Assembly: GCF_025628895.1 (NCBI RefSeq)
Contig: NZ_JAOTJC010000002.1
Coordinates: 1-64,000 of the forward strand
Direction of reading: 5' to 3'
Source: Alteromonas salexigens
GTDB lineage: Bacteria; Pseudomonadota; Gammaproteobacteria; Enterobacterales; Alteromonadaceae
Length of the DNA: 64,000 bases
A program made the position numbers and the translations under genes. Positions 41,301-49,170 of the stretch are shown piece by piece (within the stretch, counting starts at the first letter, position 1; every line of letters begins with the position of its first letter). The notes under the pieces are model-generated. The model had not been told where the DNA came from. It saw only the letters and a list, made by a program, of their open reading frames with translations, and made no database searches.

Positions 41301-42326
41301 ATGACTACTCCCGTGCTTATCTGCGACGACTCTGGCTTCGCCCGCCGCCAGATGGCGCGGTCTATTCCGGATGGCTGGGACGTCGACATTGCCTTTGCCG
41401 GCAACGGCGAAGAAGCGCTCACCCTGATCCGCGAGGGCAAGGGGGACATTATGTTTCTGGACCTCAACATGCCGGTAATGGACGGCTACCAGACCATGCA
41501 GGTGATCCGCGAACAGGATTTACCCTGTCTGGTGATTGTGGTGTCGGGGGACGTACAGCCGGCAGCGCGGGAGCGCATGTTAGCGCTGGGTGCGCTGGAC
41601 TTTATCCGTAAACCCATTGATAACGCCACGCTGACAACCTTACTTAATCAGTACGGCATTTACAGTGGAGACAGTCAGGCGAATGCCCGTCAAAACCTGC
41701 CAGCCAGCGATGCCGCCTTAGGTAAAGATGACAAACTGGATGCATACCGTGAGCTGGTGAACGTGGCCATGGGCCGTGCGGGAGAAAACCTGGCTAAGTT
41801 GTTGGGGGAGTTTATTGACTTACCCATCCCCAATGTGAATGTCATTGAAAGCAATGAATTGCATATGGCCATTGCCGAAATTAATCACAATGACAGTGTC
41901 TCGGCGGTGTCCAAAGGGTTTATGAACGCCGGCATTAAGGGGGAGGCGCTGGTAATATTCAATGACACCAATGCCGCGAACATCGTGGAGTTATTGGGTT
42001 ACGATACCCGGCAACCCTCAGCTCAGCTGGAACTGGAAGCACTCATGGATGTGTCTAATATTCTGATTGGCGCATGTCTGAACGCGCTGTCTGATCAGCT
42101 CAACGTACACTTCAGTCATTCCCACCCAATCCTGCTGGGGCGTCATCAGGGCCTAGATGCACTTCTGCATGGCCATGTATCCCGCTGGAATAAAATCATG
42201 GCGGTGGAAATAGGTTACGCCATCAAAAGCCGTGATATCAGCTTCGATTTACTGCTGTTGTTTCCTGACGAAGCGATGGAGCATATCTATAGTCGGCTGG
42301 TGGCATCCGAGGAGCCATTATCATGA
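41301..42326 (+). CDS. Response regulator with CheC-type phosphatase-like domain
   Basis: 341 residues. An N-terminal receiver domain (~1-120) has D9-D10, phospho-acceptor D54 (FLDLNMPVMDG), S82 and K104, all intact. A CheC/FliY-like domain (~143-335) follows. Its first active-site helix DAYRELVN (147-154) fits the CheC pattern (D/S)x3Ex2N exactly; the second, EALMDVSN (246-253), has Asp in place of the Glu, so that site may be weak or dead. CheC domains dephosphorylate phospho-CheY-like receivers. Its stop overlaps the start of the GGDEF gene (ATGA), so the pair is translated together. GGAG precedes the ATG. The partner kinase may be the convergent hybrid kinase at 43287; that is inferred. 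Confidence 0.85.
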   Translation: MTTPVLICDDSGFARRQMARSIPDGWDVDIAFAGNGEEALTLIREGKGDIMFLDLNMPVMDGYQTMQVIREQDLPCLVIVVSGDVQPAARERMLALGALDFIRKPIDNATLTTLLNQYGIYSGDSQANARQNLPASDAALGKDDKLDAYRELVNVAMGRAGENLAKLLGEFIDLPIPNVNVIESNELHMAIAEINHNDSVSAVSKGFMNAGIKGEALVIFNDTNAANIVELLGYDTRQPSAQLELEALMDVSNILIGACLNALSDQLNVHFSHSHPILLGRHQGLDALLHGHVSRWNKIMAVEIGYAIKSRDISFDLLLLFPDEAMEHIYSRLVASEEPLS

Positions 42327-43282
42327 GTGATGCGACCGGTTTTTCTCAGTTGCACTGGCAACATGAACTGCTCAGTTCCATCGAAGTGGGCATTGTGGTG
42401 CTGAACAAAGACTTCACAGTGGAAGTGTGGAACCAGTTCATGGAAAACCATTCCGGACTGCTGCCCAGCCGCATTTGCAATACGCCACTGTTTTCCCATT
42501 TTCCTGAAATCGACGAAGCCTGGCTGCGGGCCAAAGCGGACCCGGTGTTTTCACTGAAAACCCCGGTATTTCTGATTTGGGAACAGCGGGAGTACCTGTT
42601 TCGTTTCGGCAGCACCCGACCAATTACTTCAGACTCTGAAACCATGTTTCAGAATGTCACTATGTTCCCGCTGCCCTCCACAACGGGTGAAGTGGAGCGC
42701 TTGTGTATGCTGGTGTATGACGTGACCGACCAGGCGATGGGCAAGCGGCGGGTTGAACGACTGAATGAAGAACTTAAGGTGATGAGCCGGGTAGACGGGC
42801 TCACGGGGTTGTACAACCGCCGCTACTGGCAGGAGCGGTTCGACTACACCTTCAAGCTCGCGCAGCGCCGTAATAAACCTACCACGGCCATGATGCTGGA
42901 TATCGACCACTTTAAAGCCGTGAACGATACCTATGGCCATCAGGCCGGGGATAAAGTTATTCAGGCTCTGGCTCAGGTAGTCAAAAACAGTGTCAGGGAA
43001 ACGGATCTGGCCGGACGCTACGGCGGCGAAGAGTTCGCCGTGATACTGACCGACTCCAGCCTGGACAATGCCACCAAGGTGGCCGAGCGTATCCGCGAGC
43101 AGGCAGAGGCGCTAACCGTTGAACATGACGGGCAGCACATCCGTTTCACGGTCAGTCTCGGGCTGGCTGAATTTAACCAACAACATCCCTCGTCACTGGC
43201 GTGGCTGGAGCTGGCCGACCAGGCATTGTATGCCGCCAAACAGAACGGCCGTAATCAGTATCGGGTGCACGGCAAAGCATAG
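42323..43282 (+). CDS. PAS-GGDEF diguanylate cyclase
   Basis: 319 residues. A PAS-type N-terminal domain (~12-135, beginning LLSSIEVGIVVLNKDFTVEVWN) is linked by a short coiled coil to a GGDEF domain (~155-315). The active site is GGEEF at 234-238, preceded by an allosteric I-site RETD at 225-228 with the correct five-residue spacing, so an active, product-inhibited c-di-GMP synthase is expected. There is no membrane segment. The ATG overlaps the stop of the REC-CheC gene. It ends four bases from the stop of the convergent hybrid kinase. Confidence 0.93.
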   Translation: MSDATGFSQLHWQHELLSSIEVGIVVLNKDFTVEVWNQFMENHSGLLPSRICNTPLFSHFPEIDEAWLRAKADPVFSLKTPVFLIWEQREYLFRFGSTRPITSDSETMFQNVTMFPLPSTTGEVERLCMLVYDVTDQAMGKRRVERLNEELKVMSRVDGLTGLYNRRYWQERFDYTFKLAQRRNKPTTAMMLDIDHFKAVNDTYGHQAGDKVIQALAQVVKNSVRETDLAGRYGGEEFAVILTDSSLDNATKVAERIREQAEALTVEHDGQHIRFTVSLGLAEFNQQHPSSLAWLELADQALYAAKQNGRNQYRVHGKA

Positions 43283-43286
43283 CCTG

Positions 43287-45491
43287 TCAGCTTACGGTGA
43301 GCGCCAGACGCAAGGTGTTTTTCAGTTCCTGATAGGTGATGGGCTTAACCAGATGATAGCGGATCCCTGCGTTGTAAGACTTTTCCTTGTCAGACTCGAA
43401 GGCATTGGCAGTAGTGGCAATGATGGGAATTGTCATGCCCATTTCCCGCACAATTCGCGCCACATCCAGACCACTGATATCGGGCAGGTTAATATCCAGT
43501 AAAACCGCATCATAGACATTTTCCCGTAAAGCGTTCAGCGCATCATCCCCGGTGAATACCAGGTCAGGCTGATAGCCCAGATTACTCACCATGGTATTAA
43601 TAATTTCTGCATTAATGGGCTCGTCTTCAACAATCAGAATGCGTTTGCCAAACAGACGCACCGTCAGGTCGCGGTCGGGTAATGCCAGCTGGTGAAGGGT
43701 GTCGATAAACCGGGAGCGGTCGAGGGGCTTAATAAACACCTGCCAGGCCGAGACCTCACTATTTGCCACAATGTTGGCAATATCCGGAGTGGCACTCATC
43801 AGAATGAGTGGCGGAGTCTTTTTGCCGAACATCGCACTGATGGTGCGCGCCAGTTCGATACCACTGATGCCGGGCATGTAGAAGTCGGCGATGATCCCCG
43901 CGTAGTGGGCAATGTCATCGTGACGCGCCAGTAACTCAGAGCCTGATTTGAAGGTATCCGCCCGAAAACCTTCGCTTTCAATAATATTTCCCACGTAGAG
44001 ACGACTGATTTCCAGATCATCGACCACCGCAAAAACCGCATCGCTTTGTTCTACCCGGGGCGTGGGCGCCGCCGTGCTGCGGTGCAGGGGAATGGTGAGC
44101 ATAAATTCGCTGCCCACCCCCAGTTGGCTGGACACACTGATCGTGCCGCCAATGGCTTCCAGGTGCTGCTGCGCCAGGGTCAGGCCCACGCCGGCACCGG
44201 CATAGCGGCGGGTTTCACCGGCATCAGCCTGGTAGAAACGTTTAAAAATTTGCTCCTGCTCAGACTCTGCAATGCCAATTCCGGTATCGGTGATTTTCAC
44301 GGTTAACAGAAAACTACCCTGTTCAACTTTCAGGGTAACCAGCACGCTGACAAAGCCTTTCTCGGTAAACTTAACCGCATTGTCGAGCACGTTTTTAATG
44401 GCCTTACCGATATTCGACGGATGCCCGGTGACAAACTGGGGCAACTGGCTTTCGCAGCGCATCGTGAAGTCGAGACTTTTCTGGCGACAGGCGGAAGACA
44501 TGGGAGCAAAGCACTCTTCCATCAGTTTTATCAGGTCGAACTGCTCTTCTACCGGCTTGTGGTTGGCGCTACTGACATCAATGATATCCAGCAGATTATT
44601 CGTCATTGCCAGCAACCGAAAGCTGGCCTGTTCCGCTTGTTGGATCAGGGTTTCCTGCTTCGAACGCATATTGGGTATCAGCTCAAGGGCGCCAATGATG
44701 GCGCTGATAGGCGTCCGAAATTCATGACTCATTTTCGACAGAAAATCGACCTTCGTACGATGCGCCATTAGCGTGTTCTGACGTTCCCGCTCAGCATTGC
44801 GCCGGGCCGTATTTAATTCAGAAAACTGCCGCGAAATAATGGTTTCCAGCGGCCTGAACAGCAACCATACCGACAACAACATCAAGACTATCAGGGTGAT
44901 CCACATAGTGGCCTCATACCAGCGTTGATTGTGTAACTGCGTGTTCAGCCGTTCTTCGTATAAATCCACCGCTCGATCCAGTCTTTCCAGTAGTCGGCGG
45001 GTTTCGGTAATACGGGGGAGTTTGACTAATGTCAGTGACGCAGGGTCGCGGTTTGCGATTTCCAGCGCCCGTGCAGCATAGTTATTGACCACGTTGTCCA
45101 GTGACAACAAACCGCGAAAATAGTGTTCATGCTGGGCATCAGACAAACTGACAAGACGACCCTGGAATGTCCGGCTGCCGGATAATACGGCATGATTAGC
45201 AAGGAACTCTTCGGTGAGTGTGCGTAATTCGTTCTGGAGCGGGGTAATAGACTGGATAACGGAGCTTTCCACCACATTATGCTGCAGCAGCGCAATTCGC
45301 TGGGAGAGCATACGCTGTTTGCCGGCTATATTAATCAGCGCGGGCAAAGGCTCTTTGGCAACGTGGGTGTACTGGAAAAAAAGCACGAATGCCGTCATTA
45401 CCACGGCGATAACGCTTAGCGCGATAACGTAGGTTCGGGTAACCTTTCTGCGAAGCGGGTCGGGGGCGTCCATGTAGCCTGTCCATGCCAA
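43287..45491 (-). CDS. Hybrid sensor histidine kinase with PilJ-like sensor and two receivers
   Basis: 734 residues. Membrane helices at ~20-41 and ~194-213 enclose a periplasmic helical domain starting ALINIAGKQRMLSQRIALLQ, the type IV pili methyl-accepting/NarX-like sensor motif. The HisKA domain has H256 (SKMSHEFRTP), then HATPase (NVLDNAVKFTEKG, DTGIGI, GAGVGL). Two receivers follow: ~485-600 with D536 (ADFYMPG) and ~616-732 with D666 (LLDINLPDISG). There is no Hpt domain, so phosphate must pass to a separate protein or be used internally. The start could also be the ATG at 45473, which is closer to the family N terminus. It converges with the REC-CheC/GGDEF pair, a likely partner set. 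Confidence 0.92.
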   Translation of the reverse strand: MAWTGYMDAPDPLRRKVTRTYVIALSVIAVVMTAFVLFFQYTHVAKEPLPALINIAGKQRMLSQRIALLQHNVVESSVIQSITPLQNELRTLTEEFLANHAVLSGSRTFQGRLVSLSDAQHEHYFRGLLSLDNVVNNYAARALEIANRDPASLTLVKLPRITETRRLLERLDRAVDLYEERLNTQLHNQRWYEATMWITLIVLMLLSVWLLFRPLETIISRQFSELNTARRNAERERQNTLMAHRTKVDFLSKMSHEFRTPISAIIGALELIPNMRSKQETLIQQAEQASFRLLAMTNNLLDIIDVSSANHKPVEEQFDLIKLMEECFAPMSSACRQKSLDFTMRCESQLPQFVTGHPSNIGKAIKNVLDNAVKFTEKGFVSVLVTLKVEQGSFLLTVKITDTGIGIAESEQEQIFKRFYQADAGETRRYAGAGVGLTLAQQHLEAIGGTISVSSQLGVGSEFMLTIPLHRSTAAPTPRVEQSDAVFAVVDDLEISRLYVGNIIESEGFRADTFKSGSELLARHDDIAHYAGIIADFYMPGISGIELARTISAMFGKKTPPLILMSATPDIANIVANSEVSAWQVFIKPLDRSRFIDTLHQLALPDRDLTVRLFGKRILIVEDEPINAEIINTMVSNLGYQPDLVFTGDDALNALRENVYDAVLLDINLPDISGLDVARIVREMGMTIPIIATTANAFESDKEKSYNAGIRYHLVKPITYQELKNTLRLALTVS

Positions 45492-45582
45492 TACATCTTC
45501 TCAACAATAGACCGGATCGCAGGGACTTGGCAATAAAAATGCGGTGAATATTTGTACTTGTCTATGCGTGCAGGTGGCTGGT

Positions 45583-45605
45583 AACCCGGCAGATTACGCC
45601 GGGTT
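45583..45605 (-). terminator. Hairpin spanning the stop codon of the AmpG-like gene
   Basis: AACCCGGC (45583-45590) pairs with GCCGGGTT (45598-45605) and the TAA stop lies in the loop. No T tail follows leftward; it may protect the mRNA end rather than terminate. Confidence 0.3.
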
Positions 45606-46958
45606 GCGGGGGCTTTTGGGGGTATTAACCTGCTCCAGCCGGATGACGTGGTGACGGATGCTGCGCAAAAACAACAGGCTTGGGATCACCATCAGCGCCG
45701 TTAAGATGAAAAATGCACTCCAGTTACCATCGAGACCATCCACGATAAAGCCACTGCCAGAGGCAAGCAAGGTCCTGCCTGCCACGCTGAGCGAAGCCAT
45801 CAATGCGTACTGTGAGGCACTGAACGCCCTGTTACACAGTAGCGATATAAATGCCACCATGGCGACCGCGCTCCAGGCAGCGGTAAAGCCGTCGACGACC
45901 ACCGTAGCGGCAAACAATAGCTTATTAGGACCGGCCTGTGCCATTACCGCAAACATCAGGTTTGACGCGGCCATGGCGATCCCGGCTATCATCAGCCCCC
46001 GGTAAATTCCATAACGGATGTTGACCATCCCGCCAATTAACGAGAACACAATCGTGACCCACCAGTTGAGCAGTTTAGAGAGGGTGCCGATATCGGTATT
46101 GCTGAAACCGATTTCCTTGTAAAACACAATACTCATGCGGCCGAGAAATGCCTCGCCGATTTTAAACAGAAAAATAAACAGCAGCATGGACAGGGCAATC
46201 CGTACTCCGTTGCGGGTAAAGAAATCACGGAAGGGCTCTACCAGGGTGACCATTAGCCACGCAGAGACCCGTTTTATGGCTTTATCACCGTTCTCGCCGA
46301 GTACGTGTTCGTAGCGCAGCATGGCATCCTTATGAGCCTGCTCACGGTCTATATCAGGCTCTTTTGCCAGTAACGTAGCCACCACCAGCACGAGCATGGT
46401 GCCAGCCAACACCAGGTAAATATCCGGCCAGTACCAGCTGGCCGTGTCGGCCAGGAAAAACGGGATAGCCCCGAGTCCGCCGTAACCGGTCCACCAACCG
46501 GCCGTGGCCAGTGAGGACGCCGCTGACAATTTATCTTTTTCATGTTCTTCAATGACATCGATGCGGTACGCATCAATGGCTATGTCCTGAGTGGCAGAAC
46601 AAATGGCGATAAGCAAGCCGGTGAACGCCAGATAAAATAGCGCGCTCTGGGCACTGAGCTGGGACATGATGAGGCAGCATAGCGCAATCCCTAACTGCAT
46701 CAGGCTAATCCAGCCACGGCGCTGACCTAACCATAGCGGGCGTATACGGTCGAGCAGCGGCGACCACAAAAAGTTCACCGAATAGACAGCAAAAATAGCC
46801 CCGAACAGGCCAATAGCCGACCGGGACAGACCCTCATCTTTTAGCCACGCGGATAATACCGAGCCAATCATTACCCAGGGAAAGCCACTGGCAATGCCGA
46901 ACAGAAAAATACTCAGAAGACGGCGGTCGCGAAACGCACGCAGGGTAGATAACAACAC
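45594..46958 (-). CDS. ampG: AmpG-like MFS permease, probable muropeptide importer
   Basis: 454 residues and about 12-14 membrane helices. The N-terminal pattern FLFGIASGFPWVMIGSVLSAWLKDEG and FLWSPLLDRIRP matches the AmpG branch of the major facilitator superfamily, which imports GlcNAc-anhydroMurNAc peptides for wall recycling. A long cytoplasmic loop between the halves (~205-240) is present. The start codon is GTG with AGG eight bases upstream. It would complement Slt (7148), which makes the anhydro-muropeptides. Substrate assignment is by family only, as several paralogues are common in Alteromonadales. Confidence 0.8.
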   Translation of the reverse strand: MLLSTLRAFRDRRLLSIFLFGIASGFPWVMIGSVLSAWLKDEGLSRSAIGLFGAIFAVYSVNFLWSPLLDRIRPLWLGQRRGWISLMQLGIALCCLIMSQLSAQSALFYLAFTGLLIAICSATQDIAIDAYRIDVIEEHEKDKLSAASSLATAGWWTGYGGLGAIPFFLADTASWYWPDIYLVLAGTMLVLVVATLLAKEPDIDREQAHKDAMLRYEHVLGENGDKAIKRVSAWLMVTLVEPFRDFFTRNGVRIALSMLLFIFLFKIGEAFLGRMSIVFYKEIGFSNTDIGTLSKLLNWWVTIVFSLIGGMVNIRYGIYRGLMIAGIAMAASNLMFAVMAQAGPNKLLFAATVVVDGFTAAWSAVAMVAFISLLCNRAFSASQYALMASLSVAGRTLLASGSGFIVDGLDGNWSAFFILTALMVIPSLLFLRSIRHHVIRLEQVNTPKSPRNPA

Positions 46959-47027
46959 AACTCAGCCTGGAAAAAAGGTTTGCGCTATTGGATCATGTAT
47001 CCGCAGAGGGTGCAACCCTGACGAGGG

Positions 47028-47351
47028 TTATGGACGAATGCCTATACAGTCAAAGGGGCAAATTCCCTTATCTTCGAGATAAAGCATGCAGGTGGTCATT
47101 TCTTCCACCAGGTAGGTGTCGTATCTGAGCTTATCTTCCGGCCAGTAGTGGGTTTGGTGGAGCAAATGCCAGAATACCCGCTCTTTTTGCGTATAAGGGT
47201 GCTCGAGGGTGTATTGAACCTGTGCCCATTCTTCCAGTGTGTCCCAGAAAAACAGATCCAGCTCAGCAAACGGGAGGTCACCAGACCAGAAGTTTCGAAG
47301 ATAGAAGCAGAGCTGCCGGGCTTTTAATGCAATGAAGGGTTCGACTTTCAC
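47028..47351 (-). CDS. Small conserved-looking cytoplasmic protein of unknown function
   Basis: 107 residues, rich in Trp, Tyr and Leu, with no signal or membrane helix; it reads as a compact helical protein. It contains three cysteines near the C terminus (TTCMLY, GICPFDC). The start is GTG. I do not recognise the family. It lies about 70 bp upstream of the AmpG-like gene in the same direction and may be cotranscribed. Coding nature is supported by length and lack of a better frame, not by homology. Confidence 0.55.
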   Translation of the reverse strand: MKVEPFIALKARQLCFYLRNFWSGDLPFAELDLFFWDTLEEWAQVQYTLEHPYTQKERVFWHLLHQTHYWPEDKLRYDTYLVEEMTTCMLYLEDKGICPFDCIGIRP

Positions 47352-47499
47352 AATAAAACTACCTGTGTGCCTCAGTTCGGTTAATTATAGTCTGCAACGC
47401 CAGGGATTGCGTTATCACACCGTAAAATTAGTATGAGACTCAGGAAAACACGAAATAAAAAAATAAATTGTTACCAGCATGCGCTCTATGGGGGGAGGG

Positions 47500-48369
47500 T
47501 CACCAGCCTAAGTAACTGATCCAGCCGTATATTTCACCGCTAAGCCAGTTAACAAAGGGGGCGTTCGCAGAGCGCCCGTCGGCACTGGCCGTGTTAACCG
47601 CCTGGAGTTGACGCTGACGGTACTGAAGCTTAAGTGCGGTGCGTGCCGCATTGCGGCGTTTGGTGGCGGTGTCCCGTTGCCAGGGATTAGCCATGCTGGT
47701 ACTGATATCAAGCAGCGGAAAGCCAGTCTGTGCCATCAGGCCAGGTAGCTCATGATTGTATTCACGTTGTGGCCAAAAGGGGGCGATAGTGATCATGGAG
47801 TCTGGCGGTGCGAGTGTGTCTGATGCGGACAATGCCAATAACTGCGCGGCGGTCATGCCACTGGCAACCACCAGCCGGTAGCCTTTGTAGGAGGTCAGAT
47901 AATTATTGAGCGCGGTCATTAGCTGCAGCAGTTGCGCCTGCGAGGCTGCATAATTGACCGCGGGTGTGACTGACGCCGACATCGGGTGAGGCTGAGTGGC
48001 GGTCTCGCCGGTAGTCTCTGTCGTCTGCGTCGCCGGGGCGCCTGTTACCAGCAACGACGGACTCACCAGGGTATGCCAGCCCTTCGTGTTCAGGGCAAAC
48101 GCCAGTTCCCGGGCTGAGGCAAGGTTGAGGTTCTGCGTGCCTTCCTCTACCAGAATAATGATCACGCCGCGCACCAGTGGCAGGGAAGCTTCGGAAAATA
48201 ACACCGGTACCGTTTGTTCACCGGCCAGGACCGTCTGGTATTCGCCGGGAAAAAACTGCCGGGCTACATCAGCAGCACGCACACTGGCACCGGCGGTGTT
48301 GGCCAGTGCTGTCAGGATTAGCGCCAGTGCGCCAGCTAGTTGTGTGAGTCGCCTGTTCATACTCTTCAC
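47500..48369 (-). CDS. DUF3530 family periplasmic protein, alpha/beta-hydrolase-like
   Basis: 289 residues with a signal peptide (LAGALALILTALANTAGA). The mature part has the alternating pattern of an alpha/beta-hydrolase (GVIIILVEEGTQNLN, GYRLVVASGMTAAQLLAL), with GMTA where a hydrolase would have GxSxG, so catalytic activity is doubtful. A Thr/Ala-rich insert (~110-135) looks like a flexible loop. Family function is unknown. The start could be GTG at 48369 or ATG at 48360; neither has a good ribosome site. It follows rluA by 79 bp on the same strand. Confidence 0.7.
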   Translation of the reverse strand: MKSMNRRLTQLAGALALILTALANTAGASVRAADVARQFFPGEYQTVLAGEQTVPVLFSEASLPLVRGVIIILVEEGTQNLNLASARELAFALNTKGWHTLVSPSLLVTGAPATQTTETTGETATQPHPMSASVTPAVNYAASQAQLLQLMTALNNYLTSYKGYRLVVASGMTAAQLLALSASDTLAPPDSMITIAPFWPQREYNHELPGLMAQTGFPLLDISTSMANPWQRDTATKRRNAARTALKLQYRQRQLQAVNTASADGRSANAPFVNWLSGEIYGWISYLGW

Positions 48370-48448
48370 GGTCAGTTAATTACTTACCCTACTGTGACAG
48401 GTTATCGCCCGGCCGTCGAAATCCTGTAGCGCTGAGGCGACCGTCAGC

Positions 48449-49159
48449 TTAACAAAAAGGTGAGGTGGCAGGCAGTGGTTCGGGCTGGGTGTCCATGAAC
48501 GGCACGGGGGCCGTGAACAGCATGGTTTCACCAGTATGCGGGTGGGTAATCTGCAAACTCTCAGCATGCAGTTGCAGGCGGGAAGCCATAGCTTTGCCTT
48601 CCTCGTTGGCATATAAACGGTCGCCCAGAATAGGGTGGCCGATAGCCAGCATATGCACCCGCAGCTGATGTGAGCGACCGGTGACCGGATATAACGCAAC
48701 GGTAGTTTCTTTATCATTGCCGTCAATGCGCTCGTAGCGGGTCAGTGATGGCTTACCGTTCTTATGGTCAACCTTCTGCTTAGGCCGGTTTGGCCAGTCT
48801 ACTATCAGTGGCTTGGCGACCTCACCCTGAGAGACCTTCATTTCCCCGTAAACCCGGGCATAGTAACGTTTGCGCGTTTTACGGGTTTCAAACTGCTTGG
48901 AGATATGGCGGTGCGCTGCTTTGTTCAGGGCCATGATCATAATACCCGAGGTAGCCAGGTCCAGCCGGTGAACCACGGTGGCAGTCGGGTATACCTGTTG
49001 CACCCGGCGGGCCAGTGAATCTTTGTGCGCTTCCGCTCGGCCGGGCACACTCAATAGCCCACTGGGCTTATTGGCGACCACGATATGATCATCCTGATAA
49101 ACCAGGGTGAGGTAGGGCGAGTAGGGCGGCTGGTAAACAAAATCCGGATTGTACGGCAT
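48449..49159 (-). CDS. rluA: Dual-specificity pseudouridine synthase RluA
   Basis: Modifies U746 of 23S rRNA and U32 of some tRNAs in E. coli. 236 residues. The catalytic motif HRLDLATSGIMI is near residues 64-75, and NKPSGLLSVPGR, DWPNRPKQKV and GRSHQLRVHMLAIGHPILGD are RluA signatures. It lacks an S4 domain, as RluA does. It follows rapA by 11 bases with GGAGAG upstream, the same neighbour as in E. coli. Confidence 0.95.
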   Translation of the reverse strand: MPYNPDFVYQPPYSPYLTLVYQDDHIVVANKPSGLLSVPGRAEAHKDSLARRVQQVYPTATVVHRLDLATSGIMIMALNKAAHRHISKQFETRKTRKRYYARVYGEMKVSQGEVAKPLIVDWPNRPKQKVDHKNGKPSLTRYERIDGNDKETTVALYPVTGRSHQLRVHMLAIGHPILGDRLYANEEGKAMASRLQLHAESLQITHPHTGETMLFTAPVPFMDTQPEPLPATSPFC

Positions 49160-49170
49160 TTGGCTCTCCG

